A stretch of 64,000 nt of DNA from Prosopis cineraria (lineage: Eukaryota > Streptophyta > Magnoliopsida > Fabales > Fabaceae): assembly GCF_029017545.1 (NCBI RefSeq), contig NW_026555332.1, forward strand, positions 33,601,768 through 33,665,767. Direction: 5' to 3'. Under the pieces are notes generated by a model. That model was not told the origin of the DNA and did not search any database. It worked only from the letters and a program-made list of their open reading frames with translations. Positions within the stretch are counted from its first letter, which is position 1; the number at the start of each line of letters is the position of its first letter. A program made the translations under genes and the position numbers. Shown here piece by piece: positions 24,700-34,320 of the stretch.

Positions 24700-25890
24700 G
24701 GAAGTTGAAAAGGCAAGAGATAGTTAACTAAAAAAAAATAAAAAAGAAATATTTAATAAGATATATGAAATACTTAATCAAGTCTTCAATCAAAGGTCTT
24801 AAGTATCAATGTTATTTTCAGGTTGTTTTGGTCTTGAAACTAACATGGATAGTATGATATACTTTTATTTCATGCATAGTCGAGGGGATAGGTTATAAAT
24901 CACCAAAAGAACAGGCCATAAGCTATGTATACTACTAAGGCCACCGTAAGGATTCATTCCATCGATAGAAAGTCCAAGCCTTGAGTTCCTTGGTTCATTG
25001 CTAAATTTAGGAAACAATTGATTAATTTTCTTCCACCGAAGAGAATCGGTTGGATGTCAAAATTTTCTTTGGAAATCCTCTCATTTACATGCCACCTCAA
25101 GTTCTTTGCATCATTAGTATTCGTAAACAATCACTTGAACCTTAGTATAATCAGAAGATACCACAAGACCTTTGCAGCAGCCCCCTTTTCTTTGTACTGT
25201 GGTGCCTTACATTTTGGACATTTCTCCTCCCCTTCAAGCTCTTCTCTATACATTAGGACATACGTGTATCTTTTTAAGATTCATATCCATTAGCCACAAG
25301 ATCTTTTTAATATCATAATAATGATTTGGTTGTACATTTCCTTTTGAAAGCAGTATTCGGAGTAACTCTAACAACCATGTAAAACGTTGATCACTATACC
25401 TAGCTCTTGCCTTTAACATAACTAATTTTAACATCCCAAACAACAAACTAAAATCAGTACACCCTGGATATAAAGGCTTCTTTGTATCAATGTATAAATT
25501 ATCATACACATGCGCTCGTTCAAAGGCCTCTTGCCTAACAATACATATCATGTCCTCTAATCGATCTTCATCCATATCTACTTCATCACCAAGATCATTA
25601 TCAACTTTCACATACTGAGACATACCACTATAGTTTTCTAATCATTTACCATACCAAATTTATACCGTATAATTCTTATAATCCCATCACAAATCAAGTG
25701 TTCTCTTATTTCAGCAACACTGAGTCTCCTCTCATTCAAGCAATTTACACAAGGACAATAAAACTTTTCACTATTGTCAATAATATTTTTCTTAGCAAAT
25801 TTCAAAAACTCCTTCACACCATTATCATACGTATAACTTGTTCATGTGGCATTCATCCAACTATGATTCATATGTTACTACCTAGAGGAC
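24700..25890 (-). pseudogene. TNP2-type CACTA transposase, decayed
   Basis: Reading right to left, the N-terminal transposase-associated zinc domain is seen at about 25885-25690 (SWMNAT, DNGVKEFLKFAKKN, CPCVNCLNERR, REHLICDG). The longest open piece, 25623-25246, encodes the linker to the TNP2 domain (PLYPGCTDFSLLFGMLKL, then NHYYDIKKILW and KKIHVCPN). After a frameshift near 25250 come the metal-binding pair KCPKCKAPQY and then the segment SIDGMNPYG, whose aspartate aligns with the first DDE acidic residue of the family. Several stops and shifts make it non-functional. It belongs to the CACTA element at 23079-32039. Confidence 0.75.
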
Positions 25891-25899
25891 AATAAAACT

Positions 25900-26330
25900 A
25901 ATATGCATGTTATCATCTTCAAACTATTTTAAAAAATATAAATTCTTAATTAATATATGATTTTAATTAATTTAGAAAAAATAATAGATTTAAAAAAATT
26001 TCGGTAAAGTCTTCCCTAAAAATTGGATCTCCAAAAAATTTTACAAGAGAAAATTTATAATTTTACGCAAAATAAATAATCACATGCAACACCTAAGGCC
26101 TTATGAAGCTACTAACAGCATTTCCTGCAGCAATTAATATCAATAAAATTTTGAGATATTTTTCCTAAAACATTATATATCCAACAACAACAACAATTCT
26201 ACATAAAAATAATAATAAAAGTAATTCAAGAATAATTATTTAAAAAATAATAAAAAAATAAATTTACAATTAAATAATCATTAAAAAAGGTAACTAAAAC
26301 GATGGAGTAATGGAATAATGGAGGAGAGTA
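25900..26330. other. CACTA interior, non-coding
   Basis: AT-rich sequence between the transposase remnant and the G-rich repeats. No feature of its own is recognised. Confidence 0.4.
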
Positions 26331-26535
26331 GATGAGACCACTAAGGGAGAGGGGAGGGTGTAGGAGCCGAGAGGGTGAGAAGAGGGGGGTAGGAGTGGGG
26401 GTCGAGGGAAAGGGGAAGGGGGCAACGAGGTGGGGGAGGGGGTCTTGGGGGGGTCGAGGGGGAAGGGAAGGGGGTGCCGAGGGAAAGGGGAGGGGGGCAA
26501 CAGGGTGGGGCAGGGGGTCTTAGAGGGTCGAGGGG
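26331..26535. repeat. G-rich minisatellite (left part)
   Basis: An extremely G-rich plus strand is built from roughly 76-bp imperfect units. One begins at about 26400 ('gtcgagggaaaggggaaggg') and the next at about 26477 ('gccgagggaaaggggagggg'), each followed by 'caac', 'ggg' runs and 'gggggtctt'. Matching G-rich sequence resumes at 31339-31520, on the far side of the hAT insertion. Runs of four or more G are frequent, so G-quadruplex folding is possible. Confidence 0.65.
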
Positions 26536-26543
26536 GAAGGGAG
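26536..26543. repeat. Left target-site duplication of the hAT element
   Basis: GAAGGGAG directly precedes the element. The same eight bases directly follow its other end at 31339-31346. Perfect 8-bp duplications are diagnostic of hAT insertion. Confidence 0.88.
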
Positions 26544-27452
26544 TAAGGGTGAGCATCGGTCGATTCGGTTCAGTTCGGTATCAAAATATGCAGAACCAAT
26601 CGATCAAATAATTCTAAAAATAAAAATTGAATTGAACCAAACAAACCAATCAAACCGAACAAGGATCGAACTGAAATTTGATAATTCGGTTCGGTCGGTT
26701 AATTCAGTTTTTTGGTTTCATATTGGACTACTTGAAATTGGGCCCATTTTTTTAAATATTAAAAAAACAATACATAAAATTGGGCCTTATTTATTTATTT
26801 TTTTCAATATGAGCCTATTTTAATTACACCCATATAACATAAAACCTAAATATTATAAAGCCCATTTTAACATGTGCTTGCTGACAGAATTTTTAATCCA
26901 GCCAAGTGCCGTATAAAGAATCCTTCTTTAGGCTCACATCACCGTCTGGTCCAAAAAAGTTGACCAAAAAAAATGAATAAGAAAGAAACCGAAAAAAGAA
27001 AGCTTGCATCATCGTTCAATTCCACATGGGGAATTCCTATCAGCCAAGTGCCATATAATATTGATAGAGAGAAGAAGATAACTTCAAATATTAAAATTAA
27101 ACAGCTACAGTACCATATAATCCAGTCATAGAAACCAACAAGTCTTCAAAATATTAAAATTAAACCATTACAATAATCAAATATCCAAATTAGTAAAACA
27201 AAATAAAATGAGCAACTTTCGTAAATGGAGTACCATAGCACTAGCATCTTGCAACCTACATTACACAAGTAAAAATCATATAAGAAGCCAAGAAATCCTC
27301 CCCATTAGCTGAAAGTCTGAAATCAAGAAGTTACCAATATCAAGTAGAGATTATGAGCATTCAATTGCAATGATTTGCCTAATGTGGAGACAAATGATAA
27401 GCAAAATCTAGATTAAATATGCTTATAACTTGTTAAAGGAATAAGATTATAG

Positions 27453-27545
27453 TTCTTACAGTTCATTCATTTTGGTGTCATATTGACGAGCATCAAACTG
27501 TGATCCCTCAGCCTCAGGTGCTATTGCCACCATGACTGGAAGATG
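27453..27545 (-). pseudogene. Captured eIF4A first-exon fragment inside the hAT element
   Basis: Reading right to left from an ATG at 27533, the residues run MVAIAPEAEGSQFDARQYD, followed by TKMNEL. This closely resembles the N-terminus of plant translation initiation factor eIF4A (an APEGSQFDARQYD-type motif). The coding match stops at 27460, where a splice-donor-like GTAAGAA follows, as at a genuine exon 1 boundary. Only this exon and possibly some intron are present, with no helicase motifs nearby. It lies downstream of, and in the same direction as, the hAT transposase remnant, so it looks like a gene fragment captured by the transposon. It is not a working gene. Confidence 0.72.
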
Positions 27546-27895
27546 CAAAGAATTATTTACAGATCATCATGAAAAGAACCGTTGCATGACGACAAAGCTT
27601 ACATAACTACCAAATAATAAACATAATAGTATAGCAATTAAAAAGCTATATACAGCCACAGTGCCTCAAGCTATAACAATTAAAACATAATAGTATATTA
27701 AAATTAAACAGCCACAGTGCCTCAAGTCATTAAATTTAAAAATTAAAAAGCTAACATGTAAATAATTACCTCAAGTCATTAAGAACAAAGGCTCATAGTA
27801 CATCCACATTTGCTTTTATAGCAATTTTTTGAAGATCTAAACATAAATAAAGTATTTAATATTAATATTATTTAATCAATAACTCAACATTAAAT

Positions 27896-29976
27896 TTAAA
27901 ATAATATAACACATAATAAATCATCTCTCGCAATATTTTGTACATCATCTATCTTTTTTTCTACTAGAACCGAAAGTGAGTGGCGAAGCCAATCTTGACC
28001 ACAAACAAGAGATTGCACAACTTTAGGAGTTAAAGAGCTCCTAAATGAATCTAGCACACGTCCTCCAGTGCTAAAAGTAGACTCAGAAGCAACAATAGAA
28101 ATTGGGACAGCCAAAACATCCCTTGCCAATTAAGAGAGAATGGGGAATCTAGGCTCATTCAACTTCCACCAACTTAAAATATTAAAATCATCCTTATCCA
28201 TCTCAATTTCTTTAGCCAAATACTTGTCAACTTCTGTCCTACTAGTTCTCCCACCAAGCCTTTCACTCATGAATTTTTTCTTTTCATATTTAAGAATTTT
28301 TTTAACTTTCACAGCTATATCATCATCTTCATCAGATTCGTAGCAATTAAATGATTGCTCCTTTTCAACTTGCTTTGAAGGAGAGACATGCTCTTTGTAT
28401 TCATTATACAAAGAAATGAGCAAATCATTCAATTGCCCTTCAACTTGCTTTCCAACCTTACTAGAACACATCTTATCAAGTGAATATTGCACCCACTCAA
28501 GCTTATACCGAGGATCAAGAATAGCAGCCACAAACATTAATTTATTGATTTTTGAAGGATCTTCCTAATACTTATCAAATTTTTCTTTCATTTTATAAGC
28601 CATTGAAGAAAACTTCAAATCATCACATTTTCTCCACTCATCCAAAAGGTAGAATAACATATAAATCTCATGAAAAAATTCATTAAATGTGACAAGTGAC
28701 GAACTAGAAACACGCAAAGTCAACTCATAGAAATAACTTAGAAACATTGTCATCTTTCTTACATTTGCCCAATCTTCAACATTAGGCACTCCCTCCCCAC
28801 TTTCAAGATCAATCCTAAAATAAGAATCCTTATCCTCAAACCTCCTAAAGGCAGCCTCAAACTTTTGAGCTGTCTCTAATATCAAATAGGTGAAGTTCCA
28901 CTTAGTAGAGACATCTAAAGACAACAATTGCTTACTTGAAATTTTCTCATCTTCACAACTCTCTGAATTTTTTTCATTCTAAGTGGAGATTGCCTCACAA
29001 AATGAATAGCCCCCTTTACTTTTTTTACAGAAGTTTCTATTTCTTTCAACCCATCAATCACAATCAAATTAATAATGTGAGCAACACATCTCATATGTAA
29101 AAACCAACAGCTCATAACAGAATGGCCCCAATTATTAATTTTTTCTCTCAAGTAAGACACAACAACATCATTAGTAGAGGCATTATCCACAGTAATAGTA
29201 AACACTCTTTCAATCCCCCATTCAAGCAAACATTTCTCTATTTCCATTCCAATATCTCTCCCCTTGTGACTAGATATTAGAACAAAATTTAAAATCCTTT
29301 TAACCAAATTCCAATCAGCATTAATGAAATGGGCTGTAATACACATATAGTTGATTCTTTGAATTGAAGTTCAAGTGACAGTAGTGAGGCAAATCATTTG
29401 TTTACTATTAATCAAATAATCCTTGAATTTGATTTTTTCATCAACGTAAAGTTGAAAACAATCACGAGCAACAGTACATCTAGAAGGAATCTTAAATTTT
29501 GGTTGAGCATGAGACATAAACCTCTTAAATCCTATCCCCTCAACAAATTTAAATGGCAATTCATCAGTCACAACCATAGCAGCCAAACTTTTCCTAATAG
29601 CATCTTGATCAAATTTTCAAGTAGTAAGAACAATAGCATCATCTTCTATATCAAAATTTAAATATGTTTGCCTAGGCTCTTCTAGTTCAGGTCATTTCTT
29701 GCATATTGTCATATGGTTCTTTAGTGTAGCAGTACTATTTCTTTTAGGATCACTAAAAAATTCTTTTTCACAGTAGTTGCACTTACCTTTAGTCTCCCTA
29801 TGCTTATTCACATATCTAGTGAAATGATCCCAGACCTCAGATCTTAGCCTCATGGCTTTCCTCTTCATCCTTTGCAAGGAATTCACTACTTCAGTTCCAC
29901 TCAATGCTACTGGGGCTTTGTTTTCTTCATTAACTTCAGTTTGGTTTGTAGCCATAGCTTCAGCTTGGGAAGACAT
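27896..29976 (-). pseudogene. hAT transposase (BED finger, RICESLEEPER-like), decayed
   Basis: Reading right to left, the N-terminal BED zinc finger (SEVWDHFTRYVNK, then CNYCEKEF and TLKNHMTICKK) is at about 29900-29692. A central RNase H-like core includes FKRFMSHAQPKFKIPSR, FTITVDNASTND and a CVAHIINLIV segment. The C-terminal hAT dimerisation domain reads VASESTFSTGGRVLDSFRSS at about 28090-28030. Five in-frame stops (at about 29692, 29616, 29371, 28565 and 28130) and one frameshift near 28920 break it. One stop replaces the tryptophan expected in a TWTSIQR-like motif (TGG to TGA). The intact length would have been about 690 codons. It cannot support its own mobility. Confidence 0.88.
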
Positions 29977-30636
29977 CTATGAGAATGCATAGCAATCAAA
30001 AAAATAAATACAAAGTAGAGATAGAGTAACTCAGCAAAGAATGCACAAGCAGTCAATTAACTTCCCAATAACATTTTCCTTTGTTGCATTTTAGCTTGAA
30101 AGGAACACACAACATAAACAAAAAAGAGCAAAGAAGTAGAGACATAGACGGAAGATGAACCAAAGAAAACTTATTATCAAGCTACAGTGAACTTCACAGC
30201 TAATAACGATATGAATCTTAAAGAACCTCAACAATGCATAATCAAGCATAAAGTTCATAGTGTGGATTCACAGAGGAAGCAATTAGAACTCTTATGAAAC
30301 AACTAGATCTTAGGCATGGTAGATCAAGACAAGGAGAACCGACCAAATCAAAAAGGGAGAGAGGAAGAGCTGCATTTCGACGGAAGAAGCAAAAACCTGT
30401 TAAAATGCTTTACGCAAATCGTCCTTCGAGCTTAGGGTTTTGTGTTTCACAGATCTAAGCAACCTCTCGCCTTAGTGTCTCAGTGAGTTTAGTGACAGCA
30501 AGGGCAAGAGAGAGAGACTGAGATGCCCAAACAGAGATAGGAAATGCAAGCTGTAAATAATCAGCCTGAGATGTGAGAGATGCGAACGGCAAGATGCGAG
30601 AGATGCAAACAGCGATGGCTGGAGGGAGACAGAGAT

Positions 30637-30990
30637 CTGAGAGTTGAGAGTTTGAGAGGCTAAGACAGAGCGATTGAGTGAGCCTATGAATCTGTGATGA
30701 CCTGAGCCGCGAGAGAGATGACTTATGAGTGATAAGAGAGAGTGACCGGCGAGGCTATGTGACAGTGAGAGAGACGACTTGCGAGTTGCAATCTGAGAGT
30801 TGAGAGTCTGAGACTGAGAGGCTAAGACAGAGCGATCGAGTGAGGCTGTGAATTTGTGATGACCTGAGCTACGAGAGAGATGACTGATGAGTGATGAGAG
30901 AGAGCGAATGGTGAGGCTATGTGACGGCGAGAGAGACGACTTGCGAGTTACAATCTGAGAGTTGAGAGTCTGAGAGCCGAGAGGTTGAGA
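30637..30990. repeat. GA-rich tandem repeat, about 160-bp unit
   Basis: Units start with 'ctgagagttgagag' at 30637, 30793 and 30955 (lengths 156 and 162, the third partial). Shared landmarks within units are 'gctaagacagagcgat', 'gtgatgacctgag', 'gaggctatgtgac' and 'gagacgacttgcgagtt'. The repeat lies in the 5' (transposase-upstream) part of the hAT element. Confidence 0.8.
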
Positions 30991-31338
30991 CTTGAGACAA
31001 GGTGAGTGAGGTTGTGGTCTGTCCGGACTGAGGTGTAGAGGCGGGTTATGACTTATAGGTTAGAGTTTTTTTAAACTTTCATATTTTTATTATTTTTTAT
31101 TTAAATATAAATTAAAATAATAAAATAAAATAATTTATAAATTAATAAGTAATACATAATTCAGTCGATTTGGTCTATTCGATTTTAAATTTTACTAACC
31201 GAACCGAATCGATTAACTGAAATATTTTTAAATAAAAAACTGAATCAAACCGAAAAATCAAATAGACCGAATCAAATAATAAAAATTCGTTTCGATTCGA
31301 TTCGATTTTCGATTTCGATTCGTTTTTGCTCACCCCTA

Positions 31339-31346
31339 GAAGGGAG
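31339..31346. repeat. Right target-site duplication of the hAT element
   Basis: GAAGGGAG, identical to 26536-26543, directly after the TAGGGGTGAGCA-type terminus. G-rich CACTA sequence continues from here. Confidence 0.88.
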
Positions 31347-31520
31347 GGGAGGCGCCAAGAGGGGGAGAGGAGGGCGATGGGCTTGGGGGGATTGTGAGGG
31401 GGACTAGGTGCCAAGGGAGAGGGGAGGGGCAACGATGTGAGGGAAGCAAGGAGGAGGCAACATTGAGATAGAAGGATAAGGGTGGCAATGGCGAGGTGTG
31501 GTGAAGGAGGAAGAAGATGA
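31347..31520. repeat. G-rich minisatellite (right part)
   Basis: Continuation of the G-rich repeat that was split by the hAT element. Repeated phrases are 'gccaagrgggrgagg' and 'gggcttgggggg'. The reverse strand is proline-codon rich but this is not good evidence of a gene. Confidence 0.55.
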
Positions 31521-31574
31521 TGAATAATTGGGAGGAGAATGAGGAGTGGGTTTTTTATTTGTTAAAAAAATTTG

Positions 31575-31990
31575 AATCATTTTCAACAATGGGTAACACA
31601 TTACCCACTGTTGAAAGTGTATATTTTTTTATTTTTTTATATGGCACTTTCAAAAGTGGGTGGCTTTCACTTGCTTTTTTATTTTTTTATATGGCACTTT
31701 CAACAGTGGGTGGAGGCCACTCGCTGTTAAAAGAGTAGTTTTTTTTTATATGAAACTTTCAACAATAGGTGGTCTCCACCCGTTGAAAGTTCAAATATTT
31801 TTATTTTTTTAATTAATATTTTTAACAACAAGTGGTGGTCATCCATTGTTGAAAGTTAAATATTTTTATTTTTTTATTTTTAAATGCATCTTTTTAATAG
31901 TGGTATAATGTACTCGTAGTTGAAAGTAGAGTTTCAACAATGAGTTGCCTACACAAATATTACTACTTTTACTTTCAACATCGAGTGTGT
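31575..31990. repeat. CACTA right subterminal hairpin array
   Basis: About six units of 60-70 bp each contain a 'ctttcaacagtgggtgg' half and an inverted 'ccaccc...tgttgaaag' half, so each unit can form its own hairpin. Examples are at about 31580-31620, 31693-31738, 31753-31795 and 31822-31858. Units are separated by T-rich 'tatttttttatttttttata' spacers. The same motifs occur at the other end of the element at 23085-23290. Confidence 0.75.
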
Positions 31991-32360
31991 ATTAACTGAT
32001 ATTAAAAATCTCTTGTAAAATTTAAATTTTGCACTAGTGATATAACACTGGGCTTCCTCCAAATCAAAAGAAATCCATTAGATTGATCAAAATTCACACC
32101 CTTCGCTGTGAACACTCTGGTCAAACAAGAGCAAGCAGACTTTGCGGTGGAGCACAGCTGACATCATGGCGGAGCAAAGAGGTCGACGACGCTGATCAAT
32201 GATATTTATAGTAAATAAATCGAACAAACTACACCCAATCATACCACAAATCAAACAAACCAAAACAAGAAGCAAATAAATGAGGAGAATCCTTGTATTC
32301 ATCAAAATCTTACCACAACTTTGTCACCTAAACAAAATCAAGAACTAAATCACAGTCCCA

Positions 32361-32455
32361 GTCAGAGAACATGTTGTCGCCGTCAGAGAACGTGGTGTTG
32401 CCATTGAAGAACATGGTGTCGTCATTTGAAAACATGAAGTCGCAGTCAATGCCTC
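32361..32455. repeat. Short tandem repeat of about 24 bp
   Basis: Four imperfect units share 'gtcagagaacatgttgtcgc', 'gtcagagaacgtggtgttgc', 'ttgaagaacatggtgtcgtc' and 'ttgaaaacatgaagtcgc'. The reverse strand reads as a repeated acidic/aromatic motif (for example DGDNMFSDWDCD), but no gene start or domain could be identified. Confidence 0.5.
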
Positions 32456-32739
32456 TGTCAAACAATGAGATTGTGGAAGATTTCTAGAACATGGATGAGA
32501 TTCCATTTTGCTTTTTCACAGTCCCAGGTTGCTTTTGCTTTTGGTAAATTTTTGTCTTTTATTAAGGGTAAAAAAGTCTTATACTTACACTTTTATTTAT
32601 TTAATTTATTTTTTATTTAAAAAACTTGCTTTGGTTCTGTCTGAATTTCTAACATCCCAAACACATTTTTAAAACTCACTTCTATCTTCATTTCTTTAAA
32701 AAATGGCTCCTTCATACCAAAGGAGACTTGGGATAAATT

Positions 32740-33824
32740 TGGTGTGACTTCAAGACTAAAGACAACTTTTGGAGGTAAAAACTAAAACAGCTGGCAGCTT
32801 GAAATTGCATGTAAATATCTGCTTGCTAGAGCTTTTGCACTGAAAATAAAACCTCGTGTTTTGACTCTCCAGCTCATGACATGTTCATGTCCATTTAACC
32901 ATTTAAACTGCATTTTCTTCCTCTTTTTTGTATGAATGTAAACAGGCCCATCTTCTTCGGATATCTATATTTTGTTCGGTATGCATTCTGACGAGTTTTT
33001 GACGTTATCATTCCCTTGTCAGAATACTCAGCTTCAAATTGCTGGCAAGGGAAGAAACAAAACTTCAAATTAGACTTTCTATATTATTAGTTTTATTTTC
33101 ATTTATAATTGCAATGTGATTTGTAATCACTGACACCTTATTTTAAATTTCATTCATGTCTACTAGAGATGATAGAATACCTTGTTACATGGTTGGCTAA
33201 AAGAACAAAGGGAGAATGACAATTTAAGAACTTGTAAGAGAGAGAGAGAAAGAGAGAGAGAACCACATCAAATGGCTTGAGAAAAAAGTTATTTGTAGAT
33301 AAAAACCAATAACAAGTCTCATTCAAAAAAATACAAGTATATATTATCATCTTAATAACAATTCATTTCATATTGCCCCTTGTCTATGAATAACTTTCTT
33401 ACTAGGTCTTTGGATGTAATTCTTCCTAAGAAAATTAATGTAAAATATGAATCTTTTGGCTAAAATTAAAGTATTTACTCCCTTTATTTCTATTTGCAGG
33501 AGAAAAAAATTATATCATACAGTTTAAGAAAATTGATTAACTATATTAATTTTGTCTGAAAATAAAAGAATTGAACTATAATATCTTTTATTAATTATGT
33601 TAATCAAGCCTTCATTAATTTTTTTTATAACTATAAATGATAAAATTATAAGAGATAATTTAAAAATTTTACAATAAATGTTTATTGAAAATATGATTTT
33701 GCTTGTATAAAAAAAAATAAAAGTGGTTGTTTTTTCTGTAGGAAATATATAAGATTTTGTAGTAAATTTTTGACATCTTAATTGTAAAAGGTTCTTTTTA
33801 AGAATCATTACTTCTTATCAATGA
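32740..33824. other. AT-rich intergenic DNA
   Basis: It contains a GA microsatellite at about 33236-33262. No coding or RNA feature was recognised. Confidence 0.5.
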
Positions 33825-34320
33825 GTAAAAAAGTGGATCGAACTGGATAGTCGAACCATCGACCGATCAGGCTAATGACTCAATCAAGCTAAAAAAATCA
33901 TTTGAGAAGTTGAGTTGGATTGGGCTGCTTTGGACTGGCTATCGAATCAGAAACCTGAACCTGAATCAAGTCGGGAAATGGGTTCGGTTTTCAAAAATTG
34001 GACTATTAAAAAAATGCTCTTTTTCAATTTTTTTATCAATTTTTTAAGAAAATAATTAATTTTTTTAATCATTTAATATTATATTGTATCATATGGCTTA
34101 TTAAGTTATAATAACCTTAAAATATTTAGTTTTATTTTTAAGTTAAGTAGCAATTTCATATTTGTTTCTTCTATTTAAATTATTAAATACATATATAATT
34201 TTTTTAATTTAATTATTACGTCACCGATTCGACCATTAATCCAATTTGATTGGATCGTGCAAACTGTGAACTGCTGACTTTTTCGATTCAATATTTGGTC
34301 TAATTTTAAAAACATTGCTT
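33825..34320. repeat. Unclassified repeat with GC-richer ends
   Basis: The outer parts at 33835-33990 and 34220-34310 contain inverted-like phrases ('ggatcgaactggatagtcga', 'gattcgaccattaatccaat') around an AT-rich centre. Blocks of this structure are common plant MITE-like repeats. No target duplication or precise ends were found. Confidence 0.35.

Larger units (their letters stand above)
26544..31338 (-). mobile_element. hAT (Ac-like) transposon nested in the CACTA element
   Basis: The left end is TAAGGGTGAGCATCGG and the right end, read inverted, is TAGGGGTGAGCAAAAACG. The shared TARGGGTGAGCA terminus and a perfect 8-bp target duplication (GAAGGGAG at 26536-26543 and 31339-31346) fix the boundaries, giving 4,795 bp. 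Subterminal regions at both ends are rich in 'cggttcggt/accgaaccgaat' motifs. It carries a broken BED-finger hAT transposase on the minus strand, a captured eIF4A exon fragment and a tandem repeat. Its G-rich host sequence is the CACTA interior. Confidence 0.92.
23079..32039 (-). mobile_element. CACTA (En/Spm-like) element, interrupted by a hAT element
   Basis: The right terminus ends GCACTAGTG at 32039, which read inverted starts CACTAGTGC. The left terminus, CTCTAAGT at 23079, would be a mutated CACTA. ATA at 23076-23078 and 32040-32042 fits a 3-bp target duplication. Both ends carry related subterminal repeats with 'ctttcaacagtgg' motifs. A decayed TNP2-type transposase lies between on the minus strand. 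The total is 8,961 bp, of which 4.8 kb is the nested hAT plus its duplication. The right end is well supported and the left end less so. Confidence 0.65.
22882..32733. mobile_element. Possible older Harbinger-type MITE split by the CACTA element
   Basis: The left end 'tgtcccatttggtatg' at 22882 and the inverted right end 'agtctcctttggtatg' near 32714-32729 resemble each other and the ends of the MITE at 18673. TTA precedes the left end (22879-22881) and TAA follows the right end (32734-32736). If real, a host element of about 900 bp was opened by the CACTA insertion. The match is short and the pairing tentative. Confidence 0.3.

Noticed and set aside
26294..26556. Proline-rich and glycine-rich open frames in the G-rich block
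   Set aside because: They arise from translation of a G-rich tandem repeat on both strands. They are not evidence of a gene.
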